The notes under the pieces are model-generated. The model worked only from the letters and a program-made list of their open reading frames with translations, was not told the origin of the DNA and did no database searches. DNA of 64,000 bases, taken from the NCBI RefSeq assembly GCF_003217475.1, contig NZ_QJSP01000002.1, forward strand, positions 62,001 through 126,000, written 5' to 3'. The number at the start of each line of letters is the position of its first letter. Position 1 is the stretch's first letter. A program made the position numbers and the translations under genes. The DNA comes from Williamsia limnetica (lineage in GTDB: Bacteria; Actinomycetota; Actinomycetes; Mycobacteriales; Mycobacteriaceae). Positions 1-11,214 of this stretch are shown piece after piece.

Positions 1-902
1 ACCAGACATACGAGCAGTTCTGGGATCGCGGCCAGCATCGCCATCGCGATCCAGCCGAGCGACAGCAACGGGCCGCCGACAGCGATGAGGGTGGCAGGTC
101 GTCGGTCCGAGACCCGCCCGGCAACGGTGATGCCGACGAACGATCCCAGCCCGAAGAGTGCCAACACCGCGGGAATCCAGATCGCATCCAGGCCCGCAGT
201 AGCGGTCACGATGGGAGCAAGGAAGGTGAAGGTGGCGAAAGTTGCCGCGTTTATCAGCGCGCCGAGAACGATGACCAGTATCAACGTGGGTTTGGCGAGC
301 TGTGCGATCTCGGTCCGGAGCACCGGCGACTGCCGAGCGCAGCCGGTGGTTCTCCCGACTCTCACGGGAACTCCCTTGGCCACCCCGATCGCAGCAGGCA
401 CACAAAGCAATGCGATCGCCCAGAACGTCGCCCGATAGCCCAGCAGCTCACCGAGCACTGCACCCCCCGGGGCTCCGGCCACGGTCGCCAATGTCGTACC
501 CGACAGCAAGATTGCCAGAGCGCGTCCCTTCTGGTCCGTAGCGACGATGGTTGCGGCAGTGGTCAGCGCGACGGCAAGGAACCCGGCGTTCGCCAGCGCC
601 GCCACGACCCGGCCGACCACCAGTCCGGCAAAACTTGTGGTGAGCGCGCCGGTGACGTGGGCAACCGCAAAGACCGACACAAACAGCAGCAGGGTCTGTC
701 GGGGCGGCCAATGCCGTGCCAACGCTGCCATCAGCGGCGCCCCCACGACCATGCCGACCGCAAACGCAGAGGTGAGTAGCCCGGCCGCACCGATCGATAC
801 ATCGAGGCCGGCAGCGATGTCCGGCACCAGTCCGGCGAGCATGAATTCAGAAGTGCCCATCGCGAAGGCTGCGAGGGCAAGCATGTAGAGCGGAAAGAAC
901 AT
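1..902 (-). CDS. MFS drug efflux transporter, chloramphenicol-resistance (CmlR/Cmx) type, partial
   Basis: This is the N-terminal 300 residues of a 12-helix proton-driven exporter; the 3' end lies beyond the window edge. The protein begins MFFPLYMLALAAFAMGTSEF and has a motif-A-like loop, alternating hydrophobic helices and an ALANAGFLAVAL segment, all typical of the actinobacterial chloramphenicol exporters CmlR, Cmx and CmrA as I remember them. The ATG at 902 has GGAG five bases upstream. The likely role is export of chloramphenicol or a similar hydrophobic drug, inferred from family resemblance only. The upstream 300 bp hold a possible leader ORF and a hairpin (see 915-977), which would fit drug-inducible expression. 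Confidence 0.8.
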   Translation of the reverse strand, partial: MFFPLYMLALAAFAMGTSEFMLAGLVPDIAAGLDVSIGAAGLLTSAFAVGMVVGAPLMAALARHWPPRQTLLLFVSVFAVAHVTGALTTSFAGLVVGRVVAALANAGFLAVALTTAATIVATDQKGRALAILLSGTTLATVAGAPGGAVLGELLGYRATFWAIALLCVPAAIGVAKGVPVRVGRTTGCARQSPVLRTEIAQLAKPTLILVIVLGALINAATFATFTFLAPIVTATAGLDAIWIPAVLALFGLGSFVGITVAGRVSDRRPATLIAVGGPLLSLGWIAMAMLAAIPELLVCL

Positions 903-914
903 CGGAACTCCGAG

Positions 915-977
915 GTGAGAGAACGAGTGAGGAATTTCTCGTCACCGCGGTCAGCGCCCGGATGCGTGCTCTGTCAC
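915..977 (-). promoter_or_regulatory. Candidate attenuator: mini-ORF plus hairpin upstream of the efflux gene
   Basis: On the minus strand a GTG at 977 preceded by GGGG opens an 8-codon ORF (V-T-E-H-A-S-G-R, stop at 951). It is followed by a stem formed by 915-923 and 936-945 (9 pairs, one bulge), which ends about 12 bases before the efflux start codon and touches its GGAG ribosome site. Leader-peptide attenuation is known for several chloramphenicol resistance genes; that this one works so is inference. The rest of 903-1131 holds nothing else I can support. Confidence 0.25.
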
Positions 978-1131
978 CCCCGTGCAGCGAGGGCTGCGGG
1001 TTGCGAACTAGGGGTTCAGGAGTTCAGGTATGAGGGGGCTGACGGCGTGACCGAAAGCCCCGCCCCTGTCCGATTCCGGGCTCGACATGACTGTCACGTT
1101 AGCCCATCACGACGAAGCGCGGTTCGCGCGG

Positions 1132-1161
1132 TTGCAACTCATGCGTACTCATGCATATATT
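1132..1161 (+). promoter_or_regulatory. Promoter of the CDF exporter with a direct-repeat operator candidate
   Basis: TTGCAA (1132-1137) and TATATT (1156-1161) are 18 bp apart. Between and over them lies the direct repeat ACTCATGC at 1137-1144 and 1147-1154, exactly 10 bp apart, so one helical turn. A metal-sensing repressor could bind here, but no regulator gene is adjacent. Confidence 0.5.
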
Positions 1162-1205
1162 GATGATCGGTCCTGGCGTCAGGACAAGAACAGGGGATTG
1201 AACTG

Positions 1206-2123
1206 ATGGGTCACACGCACAGCCACGGTCCTGGTGCGTCCGGCGAGGCCGACGGCACCGAGCGCAGGCTCTGGCCGATGGTGGCCGGTGCGGTCATCAT
1301 CTCGGTGTTCTTCGTCGTGGAACTGACGGTCGGCATCTCGGTCAATTCGCTTGCCCTCATCGCCGACGCCGGGCACATGCTCACCGACGTGGTGGCCATG
1401 CTGATGGGTCTCGGTGCGCTGCTCCTGAGTCGGCACGGTAGCTCGGACGGAGTGAAGACCTTCGGCTGGCATCGCGCGGAGGTCTTCACTGCCGTCGCCA
1501 ATGCGATTCTGCTCATCGGCGTGGCCGTGTTCGTGCTGTACGAGGCCATCGAGCGCATCGGCACCGACCCGCACGTTCCCGGGCTGACCCTGGTGGTCGT
1601 CGCCCTGGTCGGTCTCGCCGCGAACATCGTCGTCATGCTGCTGCTGCGCAGTGACTCCAAGGGCAGTATCGCCGTGCGCGGTGCGTACATGGAGGTTCTG
1701 GCCGACGCCGTCGGTTCGGTCGGAGTCCTGATCGCCGGCATCGTCACCATGACGACCAGTTGGCCATACGCCGACCTCGTCGTGGCCGTTCTCATCGCGC
1801 TCTGGGTGGCGCCCAGAGCCGTGCGGCTCGCGCTCGACGCGCTGCGCATCCTGGCCCAGCAGGCACCCCAACATGTGGACGTCGACAAGGTCCGCGCCGA
1901 CCTCACCGAACTCGCAGGAGTCACCGAGGTCCACGACTTGCACATCTGGACCCTGACCACCGGGATGGACGTCGCCACGGTGCACGTCACCGCCACAGCG
2001 GACAATGCCCAGGTACTCGGTGCCGCTCGCCGGGTTCTCGACTCACACGGCCTGACTCACGCCACAATCCAGGTCGACCCCGTCGGCACCCAGGCCGACT
2101 GCCACAAGAAGATCACCTGGTAA
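1206..2123 (+). CDS. Cation diffusion facilitator (CzcD/ZitB-like) divalent metal exporter
   Basis: A 305-residue inner-membrane antiporter that should export zinc, cobalt or a related divalent cation in exchange for protons. It has a His-rich start (HTHSH at 3-7), about six membrane helices up to residue 205, and a cytoplasmic C-terminal domain. The helix-2 metal site is H57xxxD61. In helix 5 the usual HxxxD appears as E163xxxD167, so the transport site is HD-ED rather than the HD-HD of zinc exporters. A C-terminal ADCHKK also offers ligands. The gene has its own promoter and ends in a strong hairpin shared with the convergent glgX. The substrate cannot be fixed from the sequence. Confidence 0.9.
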   Translation: MGHTHSHGPGASGEADGTERRLWPMVAGAVIISVFFVVELTVGISVNSLALIADAGHMLTDVVAMLMGLGALLLSRHGSSDGVKTFGWHRAEVFTAVANAILLIGVAVFVLYEAIERIGTDPHVPGLTLVVVALVGLAANIVVMLLLRSDSKGSIAVRGAYMEVLADAVGSVGVLIAGIVTMTTSWPYADLVVAVLIALWVAPRAVRLALDALRILAQQAPQHVDVDKVRADLTELAGVTEVHDLHIWTLTTGMDVATVHVTATADNAQVLGAARRVLDSHGLTHATIQVDPVGTQADCHKKITW

Positions 2124-2132
2124 CACCGAAAA

Positions 2133-2183
2133 TGGGGCCTTCTGGCGAAGCCCACCAGGGCTTTTGCTCGCCAGAAGGCCCCA
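2133..2183. terminator. Nested palindrome between convergent genes (copy 1 of a repeated hairpin)
   Basis: A perfect 16-bp stem (2133-2148 with 2168-2183) encloses a second stem, AGCCC/GGGCT (2149-2153 with 2158-2162). It lies between the stop codons of the CDF gene and glgX, so it can terminate both. A sister copy with the same architecture occurs at 63039-63089. Confidence 0.75.
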
Positions 2184-2195
2184 CTATCGAGCGGG

Positions 2196-4307
<2,112 letters not shown>

Positions 4308-4402
4308 GTGTTCCTCCTGGCATCGGACTGATGTACGTGGACGACAGCGCCGGTGCTGACCGCGTGGGACTACCCGGAACCGCTACAACACAAACAATTG
4401 TC

Positions 4403-5191
4403 CTATCGCCAGAAGACAAACAACTGCCAACCCCAGGACGCCAGGGCCCGGTCTGCTCCGCCGAGTTCGAAAAGGGAGTAGACGAAGTCGAAAAAAGCCC
4501 GGTTGAGCTGTGGAATCAGCAAGAGTCCGAAAATGATCAAGAATCCGTATTGTCCGACCGGTGCCACTTTCCGGCGGGTCTCGATGGACAGATACGGCTC
4601 GATGATCCCGTAGCCGTCGAGTCCGGGGATCGGGAGCAGATTCAGCAACGCCGCGGTGATCTGCAGTACCGCGAGCATCGATAGAGCAGACCAGAAATTG
4701 AGTTCACCGAACACCGCGTAAAGGTCTTGGCTCCCGACGATGCCGAGCAGGATCACCGCGAGCGCAATGTTCGTCACCGGACCTGCGGCGGAGACGATAC
4801 TGCGCTGAGCCTTGGTGAAACCGGCCTGGTTCACATAGACGGCGCCGCCGGGGAACCCGATCCCTCCGAGCAGGATGAACAAGAGCGGCAAGGCGATCGA
4901 GAGTCCGGGGTGCGCGTACTTCAGGGGATTGAGGGTCAGGTACCCGCGGAGTTCGGCGCCGTGGTCGCCGAACTTGAACGCGGTGACGGCGTGGGCGAAC
5001 TCGTGCAGACACAGCGAGACCACCCAGCCGCCGATCACCATGAGCAGCGCTCCGATGATCGCCACGGCGGTTCGATCTCCGCCGGAGTTCCACAGGATCA
5101 CGCCACCGAGAACTGTCGCAGCGACCACCGCGAGAAACACCGGACCCGGCCGGACGGCGCGTGCGACGGCCCGAGTCGTGCCGGCGCTCAC
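4403..5191 (-). CDS. Site-2 protease family (M50) membrane metalloprotease, Rv0359-like
   Basis: A 262-residue polytopic membrane protein that cleaves substrates inside the bilayer. It carries the zinc motif HEFAH in an early helix and the distal NLLPIPGLDGYG, which supplies the third (Asp) ligand. It has no PDZ domain, so it belongs to the compact group of S2Ps rather than the Rip1/RseP type. The start is GTG at 5191. It lies 13 bp downstream of the conserved gene 5205-5894 and both diverge from purA, the same layout as Rv0358/Rv0359 next to purA in M. tuberculosis. The substrate is unknown. Confidence 0.88.
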   Translation of the reverse strand: MSAGTTRAVARAVRPGPVFLAVVAATVLGGVILWNSGGDRTAVAIIGALLMVIGGWVVSLCLHEFAHAVTAFKFGDHGAELRGYLTLNPLKYAHPGLSIALPLLFILLGGIGFPGGAVYVNQAGFTKAQRSIVSAAGPVTNIALAVILLGIVGSQDLYAVFGELNFWSALSMLAVLQITAALLNLLPIPGLDGYGIIEPYLSIETRRKVAPVGQYGFLIIFGLLLIPQLNRAFFDFVYSLFELGGADRALASWGWQLFVFWR

Positions 5192-5204
5192 GTGGTTCTT
5201 GCGC

Positions 5205-5894
5205 TCATGGCCGGACCAGCTTCCAGTTGTGTTGATGCCGATAGAAGGTCGATCGCTTCGTCGGCCTCGGGGCGGTGATGCCGTCCCTCTCGACGATGAG
5301 TGCAGGCGCCCCGGTCTGCGCTGCTCGGCCGAGGTGCCACTTCGCGCGGAACCTCTTGTCGAGGCGTGCCCGGACGCCGGGCATCGTCGTCGTCGGTTCG
5401 ATGACCACGGCCTTGGCCTTTCCCCGGATCAGGAGCTCACTGTCGACGTAACTCTCACCGTCGAACGGTCCATCGACGCCACGTTGCCGCGCCTGCCCGA
5501 GCAGGACGATCGCCATGTCGTCGCGGATCAGGGGTAGCTCGGCAGCCGCTCCTTCCACGGCGAGGGCAGCGGCGGCGGCACCCGTCGGCAGTCCGTAGAC
5601 CTTGCTCGCAGGCGTCGCATGGGGCAGCACCAGCGCGATGTCGAGGTCGAGCCGCTCGGCGAGCATGATGCGGCCGACGACGGCGGCACAGAAGGCGTCG
5701 GGGAGCTGCGGCCCGGCGACCACGACGATCCGCGTGAGCGACTCATCCGAGAGCGCACCGGTGAGCGCAGCCAGGATCGAGGACCGCTCGCGCACCGCTT
5801 CGGTGTGTCCGACGCCTGCCGGGATGAGTTCCGGGTCCGCCCCGGCTTCGGCGATCACTTGCATATGTCCTGGTCCCACCGCATCCTCGCTCAC
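5205..5894 (-). CDS. Conserved hypothetical protein, Rv0358-like
   Basis: A 229-residue soluble protein with no signal peptide or membrane helix. I do not recognise a catalytic motif. It alternates short beta strands (IVVVAGP near 57-63, DIALVLPHA near 84-92, AIVLLGQA, AVVIEPT) with helices, suggesting an alpha/beta fold, and ends in a basic stretch. The start is GTG at 5894, with a weak GCGAGG before it. It is the first gene of a two-gene unit with the site-2 protease, and this pairing beside purA is conserved in mycobacteria, which hints at a shared but undefined role. Confidence 0.75.
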   Translation of the reverse strand: MSEDAVGPGHMQVIAEAGADPELIPAGVGHTEAVRERSSILAALTGALSDESLTRIVVVAGPQLPDAFCAAVVGRIMLAERLDLDIALVLPHATPASKVYGLPTGAAAAALAVEGAAAELPLIRDDMAIVLLGQARQRGVDGPFDGESYVDSELLIRGKAKAVVIEPTTTMPGVRARLDKRFRAKWHLGRAAQTGAPALIVERDGITAPRPTKRSTFYRHQHNWKLVRP

Positions 5895-5917
5895 CTCGCA
5901 CGCCTGTCGTCAGCGAT

Positions 5918-5939
5918 CCTACGGACCGAATCCCGTAGG
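5918..5939. promoter_or_regulatory. Palindrome in the purA divergent promoter region
   Basis: CCTACGG (5918-5924) and CCGTAGG (5933-5939) form a 7+7 inverted repeat with an 8-bp spacer, between two divergent genes. A TAGGGT -10-like box for purA lies further on at 6002-6007. This is an operator candidate of unknown factor. Confidence 0.35.
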
Positions 5940-5984
5940 CCGTTCGGCCACGTCAGACGTGCCCGAGAGACCTCGATCACGTAA

Positions 5985-7346
<1,362 letters not shown>

Positions 7347-7457
7347 TCGCTCGACCCGTGGGACTAATTTAAGAAATCGTCCCGAACTCCATCGTGCCCT
7401 GTGGTAGACATCACGCCAGGGAAGCAGTCAGCACTGACTGTGGGATGGGGGAGTGGG

Positions 7458-9266
7458 ATGGAGCAGCTAACTCGGCGGACGGTACTGAAGGCCGTAGGTG
7501 TGGGCGTCGCCGTAGCCGGCACCACTCTCGTCGTGCCGTCGCTGACGGGTCCCGCAGCCAAGGCCGTACCGCCGACGGGTGGAGGTCGCGGACGAGGGGT
7601 CGCGATCTTCGGCGGCGGTATGTCGGGGTTGACGGTCGCGCACGAGTTGATCGAGCGGGGATTCGCGGTCACCGTCTACGAACCGGCGTTCCTGGGCGGC
7701 AAGGCCCGCAGCATGGATGTTCCGAACACCGCAGCAGGCGGGCGGCTCGCGCTACCGGGTGAGCACGGATTCAGGTTCTTCCCCGGCTGCTACCAGCACG
7801 TGCCGGACACGATGCAGCGCATCCCCGTCGGCCGCGGAGGCAACGTCAAGGACACCCACCTGATCAACGTCGAGGGTGCGGTGATCGCGCTGGACGAGGC
7901 CGGCTACGCACCGATCACCGTGCCCCAATCGGTCAACGGATTCGTCGAACATGCCAGCGCGATGGTCAGCCTCGAGAACTTCAGGAACGCCCTGACCACA
8001 TCGCTGAAGATCGTCGGGGACATTCCTCCGCACGAGCTCGCCTACTTCGTCACCAGGGAACTGATCATCGCCACGAGTTGTCAGGAGCGCCGCATCGGGC
8101 AATGGGAGGAGCAGTCCTGGATGGAGTTCGTGAAGGCGAGGGGCAAGTCCAGTGCGTACCAAAAGTACCTGGTCAGTGCCCTCACGCGAGCGACGGTGGC
8201 GGCCAAGCCCGACCTGGGCTCGGCCCGGACGATCGGTCAGATAGGCCTCGCTCTTGTCACCTCGGCAACCGGGCTGATCAGTCAGTACTCCGGCACCATC
8301 GTCGGTGGTGGTGTCGACCGGGTCCTCAACGCACCCACCGATCACGCCTGGATCAACCCGTGGGTCGACTACCTCCGGGGACGCGGAGTCCAGTTCGTGA
8401 TGGGCCAGGGCGCCACCGCATTCGACGTCTCCGGAGGGCAGGTCACCGGCGTTCAGGTCTCGGGCACGTCGGGGTCGACGACGGTGACGGCGGATCACTA
8501 CGTCGCCGCCATGCCACTCGACAAGCTCAAACCTCTGCTGCGACCGGATGTGTTGGCTGCGGCGCCTTCGCTCGCGGGGATCGCCGAACTGCAGGACGAC
8601 TGGATGGTGGGTATCCAATACTTCCTGTCGCGTCGCTCCGACGTGCCGCCCAGTCACATCGCGTCGCTCGGCACCCCGTGGGCGCTGACCGGACTCTTCC
8701 AAGCCGGTCCGTGGGATGTCGATTTCGGGCGGAAATACGGCGACGGCCGGGTGCACGACTGCCTGTCCATCGACATCTCGGATTGGGATACGCCAGGGAT
8801 CCTGTACGGGAGGACCGCCAAACAGTGCACCAAGGGAGAGATCGCCAAGGAGGTGTGGGCGCAGATGAGCAGGGCCATGAACAGGGGGTCCACGCCGATC
8901 TTGCGGGAAAGTGAGGTGGTGAGTTGGCACCTCGATCCCGGGATCACCTGGAGCCCAACAATTTCGAACGAAACACCGTTGATGGTCAACACGGCGGGCT
9001 CGTATCGGTATCGCCCGACCGCAGACACTGCCATTCCCAACTTCTTCATCGGCGGCGACCACGTCCGAACCAACATCGACCTCGCAACCATGGAGGGTGC
9101 CAACGAGTCCGGCAGGCGCGTGGCGAACGCAATCCTCGATGCGTCGGGGAGCAATGCAGAACGGGTAGCGGTACACCCGTTGTGGGAGTTGCCGTTTCTC
9201 GATCCGTTCAAGCAGACCGACCGCGACCGGTACCGGGCCGGCCTGCCGCACATCATGGATGTTTGA
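7458..9266 (+). CDS. Tat-exported FAD-dependent oxidoreductase (phytoene desaturase/hydroxysqualene dehydroxylase-like)
   Basis: A 602-residue flavoenzyme of the amine-oxidase/phytoene-desaturase superfamily. The N-terminus has a twin-arginine signal (RRTVLKAVGVG, residues 6-16) followed by a hydrophobic stretch, so it is probably exported folded with bound FAD. The dinucleotide-binding motif GVAIFGGGMSGLTVAHEL follows near residue 47, and the C-terminal FAD contact NFFIGGDHVRTNIDLATMEG is present. The substrate is not evident; a lipid or isoprenoid is plausible. The ATG at 7458 has a GGGGAG ribosome site and a complete Tat motif; an upstream in-frame GTG at 7401 would only lengthen the signal. 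A TetR gene follows 20 bp downstream. Confidence 0.8.
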   Translation: MEQLTRRTVLKAVGVGVAVAGTTLVVPSLTGPAAKAVPPTGGGRGRGVAIFGGGMSGLTVAHELIERGFAVTVYEPAFLGGKARSMDVPNTAAGGRLALPGEHGFRFFPGCYQHVPDTMQRIPVGRGGNVKDTHLINVEGAVIALDEAGYAPITVPQSVNGFVEHASAMVSLENFRNALTTSLKIVGDIPPHELAYFVTRELIIATSCQERRIGQWEEQSWMEFVKARGKSSAYQKYLVSALTRATVAAKPDLGSARTIGQIGLALVTSATGLISQYSGTIVGGGVDRVLNAPTDHAWINPWVDYLRGRGVQFVMGQGATAFDVSGGQVTGVQVSGTSGSTTVTADHYVAAMPLDKLKPLLRPDVLAAAPSLAGIAELQDDWMVGIQYFLSRRSDVPPSHIASLGTPWALTGLFQAGPWDVDFGRKYGDGRVHDCLSIDISDWDTPGILYGRTAKQCTKGEIAKEVWAQMSRAMNRGSTPILRESEVVSWHLDPGITWSPTISNETPLMVNTAGSYRYRPTADTAIPNFFIGGDHVRTNIDLATMEGANESGRRVANAILDASGSNAERVAVHPLWELPFLDPFKQTDRDRYRAGLPHIMDV

Positions 9267-9274
9267 TCCGGCGG

Positions 9275-9280
9275 TAGTGT
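9275..9280 (+). promoter_or_regulatory. Leaderless-type -10 box of the TetR gene
   Basis: TAGTGT ends 6 bp before the ATG at 9287, the spacing expected if transcription starts on the initiation codon. There is no ribosome site before this gene. Confidence 0.45.
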
Positions 9281-9286
9281 TGCTCC

Positions 9287-9919
9287 ATGACGGACGAACC
9301 CGTATCTGTGGGCAGCACACAACAACTCGGGGTCCAGCAGCTCAAGAGCACCAAGAGTCGCAATCAAATTCTCGACGCAGCCCTCGACGTTCTCGTCAGC
9401 AAGGGGTACGCGCAGGCCAGCACGCTCGCGATCCAAGAGGCGGCAGGCGTCTCGCGGGGTCGGCTGTTGCATCATTTTCCGTCGCGCGACGATCTGCTGA
9501 TGGCTGCCGTGCATCACCTGGCGCGGGTGCGTATCGAAGAACTGCCGCAACGCGTCGAGTGGCCGGATGATCCGGTGGAGCGGATCTCGGTCGGGATCGA
9601 CACCGGGTGGTCGACGTTTCATCAGCCGTACTTCGTCGCCTCGATCGAACTGTGGACCGCGGCCCGCACCAACGAGCGGTTGAGAAGTGCGCTGCTGCCC
9701 GCCGAACGTGAGCTCGGACCGACGGTGCGCGCGGCCGTCGACTCCTTCCTGGGCCCGGTGCTCACGGCTGCTCCCCGCACCGACGAGCTGTATCCGATCC
9801 TGCTGTCGAGCATGCGTGGTGCGGCGATGACCTATCTACTCGATCGGCGCGACCCCACGGATGACCCGCATCTGCCGCTCTGGAAGACGTTGACCGCCGA
9901 ATACCTGCTCGACGACTGA
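9287..9919 (+). CDS. TetR/AcrR family transcriptional regulator
   Basis: A 210-residue repressor-type protein. The N-terminal helix-turn-helix covers about residues 23-67: an ILDAALDVL helix, then STLAIQEAAGVSRGRLLHHF, the standard TetR recognition region. The C-terminal ligand-binding domain contains FHQPYFVASIELWTAART, typical of this family. The ligand is unknown. It lies right behind the Tat flavoenzyme but has its own -10 box, so it may control that gene or itself. Its stop codon is the first base of the left 70-bp palindrome. Confidence 0.88.
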   Translation: MTDEPVSVGSTQQLGVQQLKSTKSRNQILDAALDVLVSKGYAQASTLAIQEAAGVSRGRLLHHFPSRDDLLMAAVHHLARVRIEELPQRVEWPDDPVERISVGIDTGWSTFHQPYFVASIELWTAARTNERLRSALLPAERELGPTVRAAVDSFLGPVLTAAPRTDELYPILLSSMRGAAMTYLLDRRDPTDDPHLPLWKTLTAEYLLDD

Positions 9920-9988
9920 CAAACCCACCCCGTCCAGGCAAAATCACGTGCTGCAGCACCTGGGTTTGCCTGGAGCGCCTGGGTTTGT
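9919..9988. repeat. 70-bp nested palindrome, left copy, flanking the DUF559 gene
   Basis: The outer arms are ACAAACCCA/TGGGTTTGT, the middle arms CCAGGCAAA/TTTGCCTGG, and the centre is GTGCTGCAGCAC, a perfect palindrome. It begins on the last base of the TetR stop codon. It is identical at 56 of 70 positions with the copy at 11013-11082, by my own base-by-base count. Confidence 0.75.
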
Positions 9989-10058
9989 CTCGGTGTCCAC
10001 AGATGCGCCATCGATCCACAGCTCGGTCGGAAATCGGTCTACTGCAGACGATCACCGC

Positions 10059-11009
10059 ATGGACGCGTTCGATGATCCGTCCATGGACTTCTTGCCTGCA
10101 CCTGACGGTCTGATCCGTCGAACGGACGGCCAATCCGACGACGAGGAACTGCGGCGCGGCGTACGCCGCGGGAAGCTGGTTCGCGTCACACGAGGCGTGT
10201 ATCGCCCCGTCGACCCGGATGGGAACACCCGAGACCCTGATCACGACAAGCAGTACGCCGAACTCGTGATCGCCGTGGCCCGGCGGTCGAAGCAACGGGT
10301 GGTGAGCCATGTGTCCGCCGCCGCGATCCACGGCCTGAACCTGCTGGCGCCGGACCAGCGGCTGGTTCACTTCTACGTTGCGGCCGGTGGATGCCGCACT
10401 CGAGAAGTTCATCTGCACGAGGGTGGCGCACTGCGGGAGTCCGACACCACCGTGGTCGACGGCGTCCTGCTGACCAAACTGGCGCTCACCGCCTGCGATG
10501 TCGCGCGTCAAGGAACGTTCGCCCAAGCGGTTGCCGTCCTGGACCACGCTCTGCGTTTGGGCGTGACCCGCAGCGAACTCGGTTCCATCGCGCAGCGGTT
10601 CGGCGAGACCAAAGGGATCGCGACACTGCGCCGTGCTCTCGAGGTCGCCGACAAGAACTCCGAGCCCGTGGGCGAATCCCTCAGTCGGGCATTGATGATC
10701 GAGTGGTCCGAGATACCGGTGCCGTCGCTGCAGGCCGAATACCGCGACGGGCACGGCCAGCTCATTGCTCGCGTCGACTTCGACTGGGACGGCAAAGTCG
10801 TCGGTGAGTTCGACGGAAAGGTCAAATACGAAAAGAACCGCCGACCCGGGGAGAGCGCTTCCGATGTCGTGTTCCGCGAAAAACAGCGCGAGGACCGCCT
10901 GCGTGACGAAGGTCTGACGGTCGTCCGGTGGGTGTGGGACGACTTCAGAAAGCCCCAGGTCCTGCGGGCGCGGATACGCAGAGCGCTCACGCAGGCCGGC
11001 GTCATCTGA
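10059..11009 (+). CDS. AbiEi-type winged-helix plus DUF559/Vsr-like nuclease-fold protein
   Basis: A 316-residue protein. The N-terminal part contains ELRRGVRRGKLVRVTRGVYR, the winged-helix start shared with AbiEi antitoxins. The middle is helical. The C-terminal 90 residues are a DUF559 domain of the PD-(D/E)XK group: an Asp in LIARVDFDW, then VVGEFDGKVKY with the E-x-K type residues, and RLRDEGLTVVRW. The family is widespread and multicopy in this order and has no settled function; a role in defence or DNA repair is guesswork. I chose the ATG at 10059 over an upstream in-frame start because the longer version would run through the palindrome. An ATG at 10083 is also possible. Palindromes lie on both sides. 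Confidence 0.75.
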   Translation: MDAFDDPSMDFLPAPDGLIRRTDGQSDDEELRRGVRRGKLVRVTRGVYRPVDPDGNTRDPDHDKQYAELVIAVARRSKQRVVSHVSAAAIHGLNLLAPDQRLVHFYVAAGGCRTREVHLHEGGALRESDTTVVDGVLLTKLALTACDVARQGTFAQAVAVLDHALRLGVTRSELGSIAQRFGETKGIATLRRALEVADKNSEPVGESLSRALMIEWSEIPVPSLQAEYRDGHGQLIARVDFDWDGKVVGEFDGKVKYEKNRRPGESASDVVFREKQREDRLRDEGLTVVRWVWDDFRKPQVLRARIRRALTQAGVI

Positions 11010-11012
11010 CCC

Positions 11013-11082
11013 GCAAAACCAGGTCGTGCAGGCAAAACCAGGTGCCGCAGCAGCTGGGTTTACCTGGAACGAGTGGGTTTGT
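11013..11082. repeat. 70-bp nested palindrome, right copy, flanking the DUF559 gene
   Basis: It has the same length and layout as 9919-9988, starts four bases after the DUF559 stop codon and keeps TGGGTTTGT at its end. It has diverged more from perfect symmetry (GCAAAACCA on the left arm). It could act as a terminator or as the edge of a mobile unit. Confidence 0.75.
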
Positions 11083-11214
11083 GACGAGTGAGCGAAACGC
11101 GCAAAAGGCTACTAATGCGCTCAAGCGTGACTGTGATCTGGCGCACCTCCAGACTCTTTTTTGTAGCGCGGATCACTCCGGTCCCGCAGTCCGCAAACGA
11201 GAGCGACGTTCGTC

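Noticed and set aside
7347-7457. GGGAC/GTCCC pair after purA as a terminator
   Set aside because: Only a 5-bp stem with a 14-base loop and no T tract, which is too weak.
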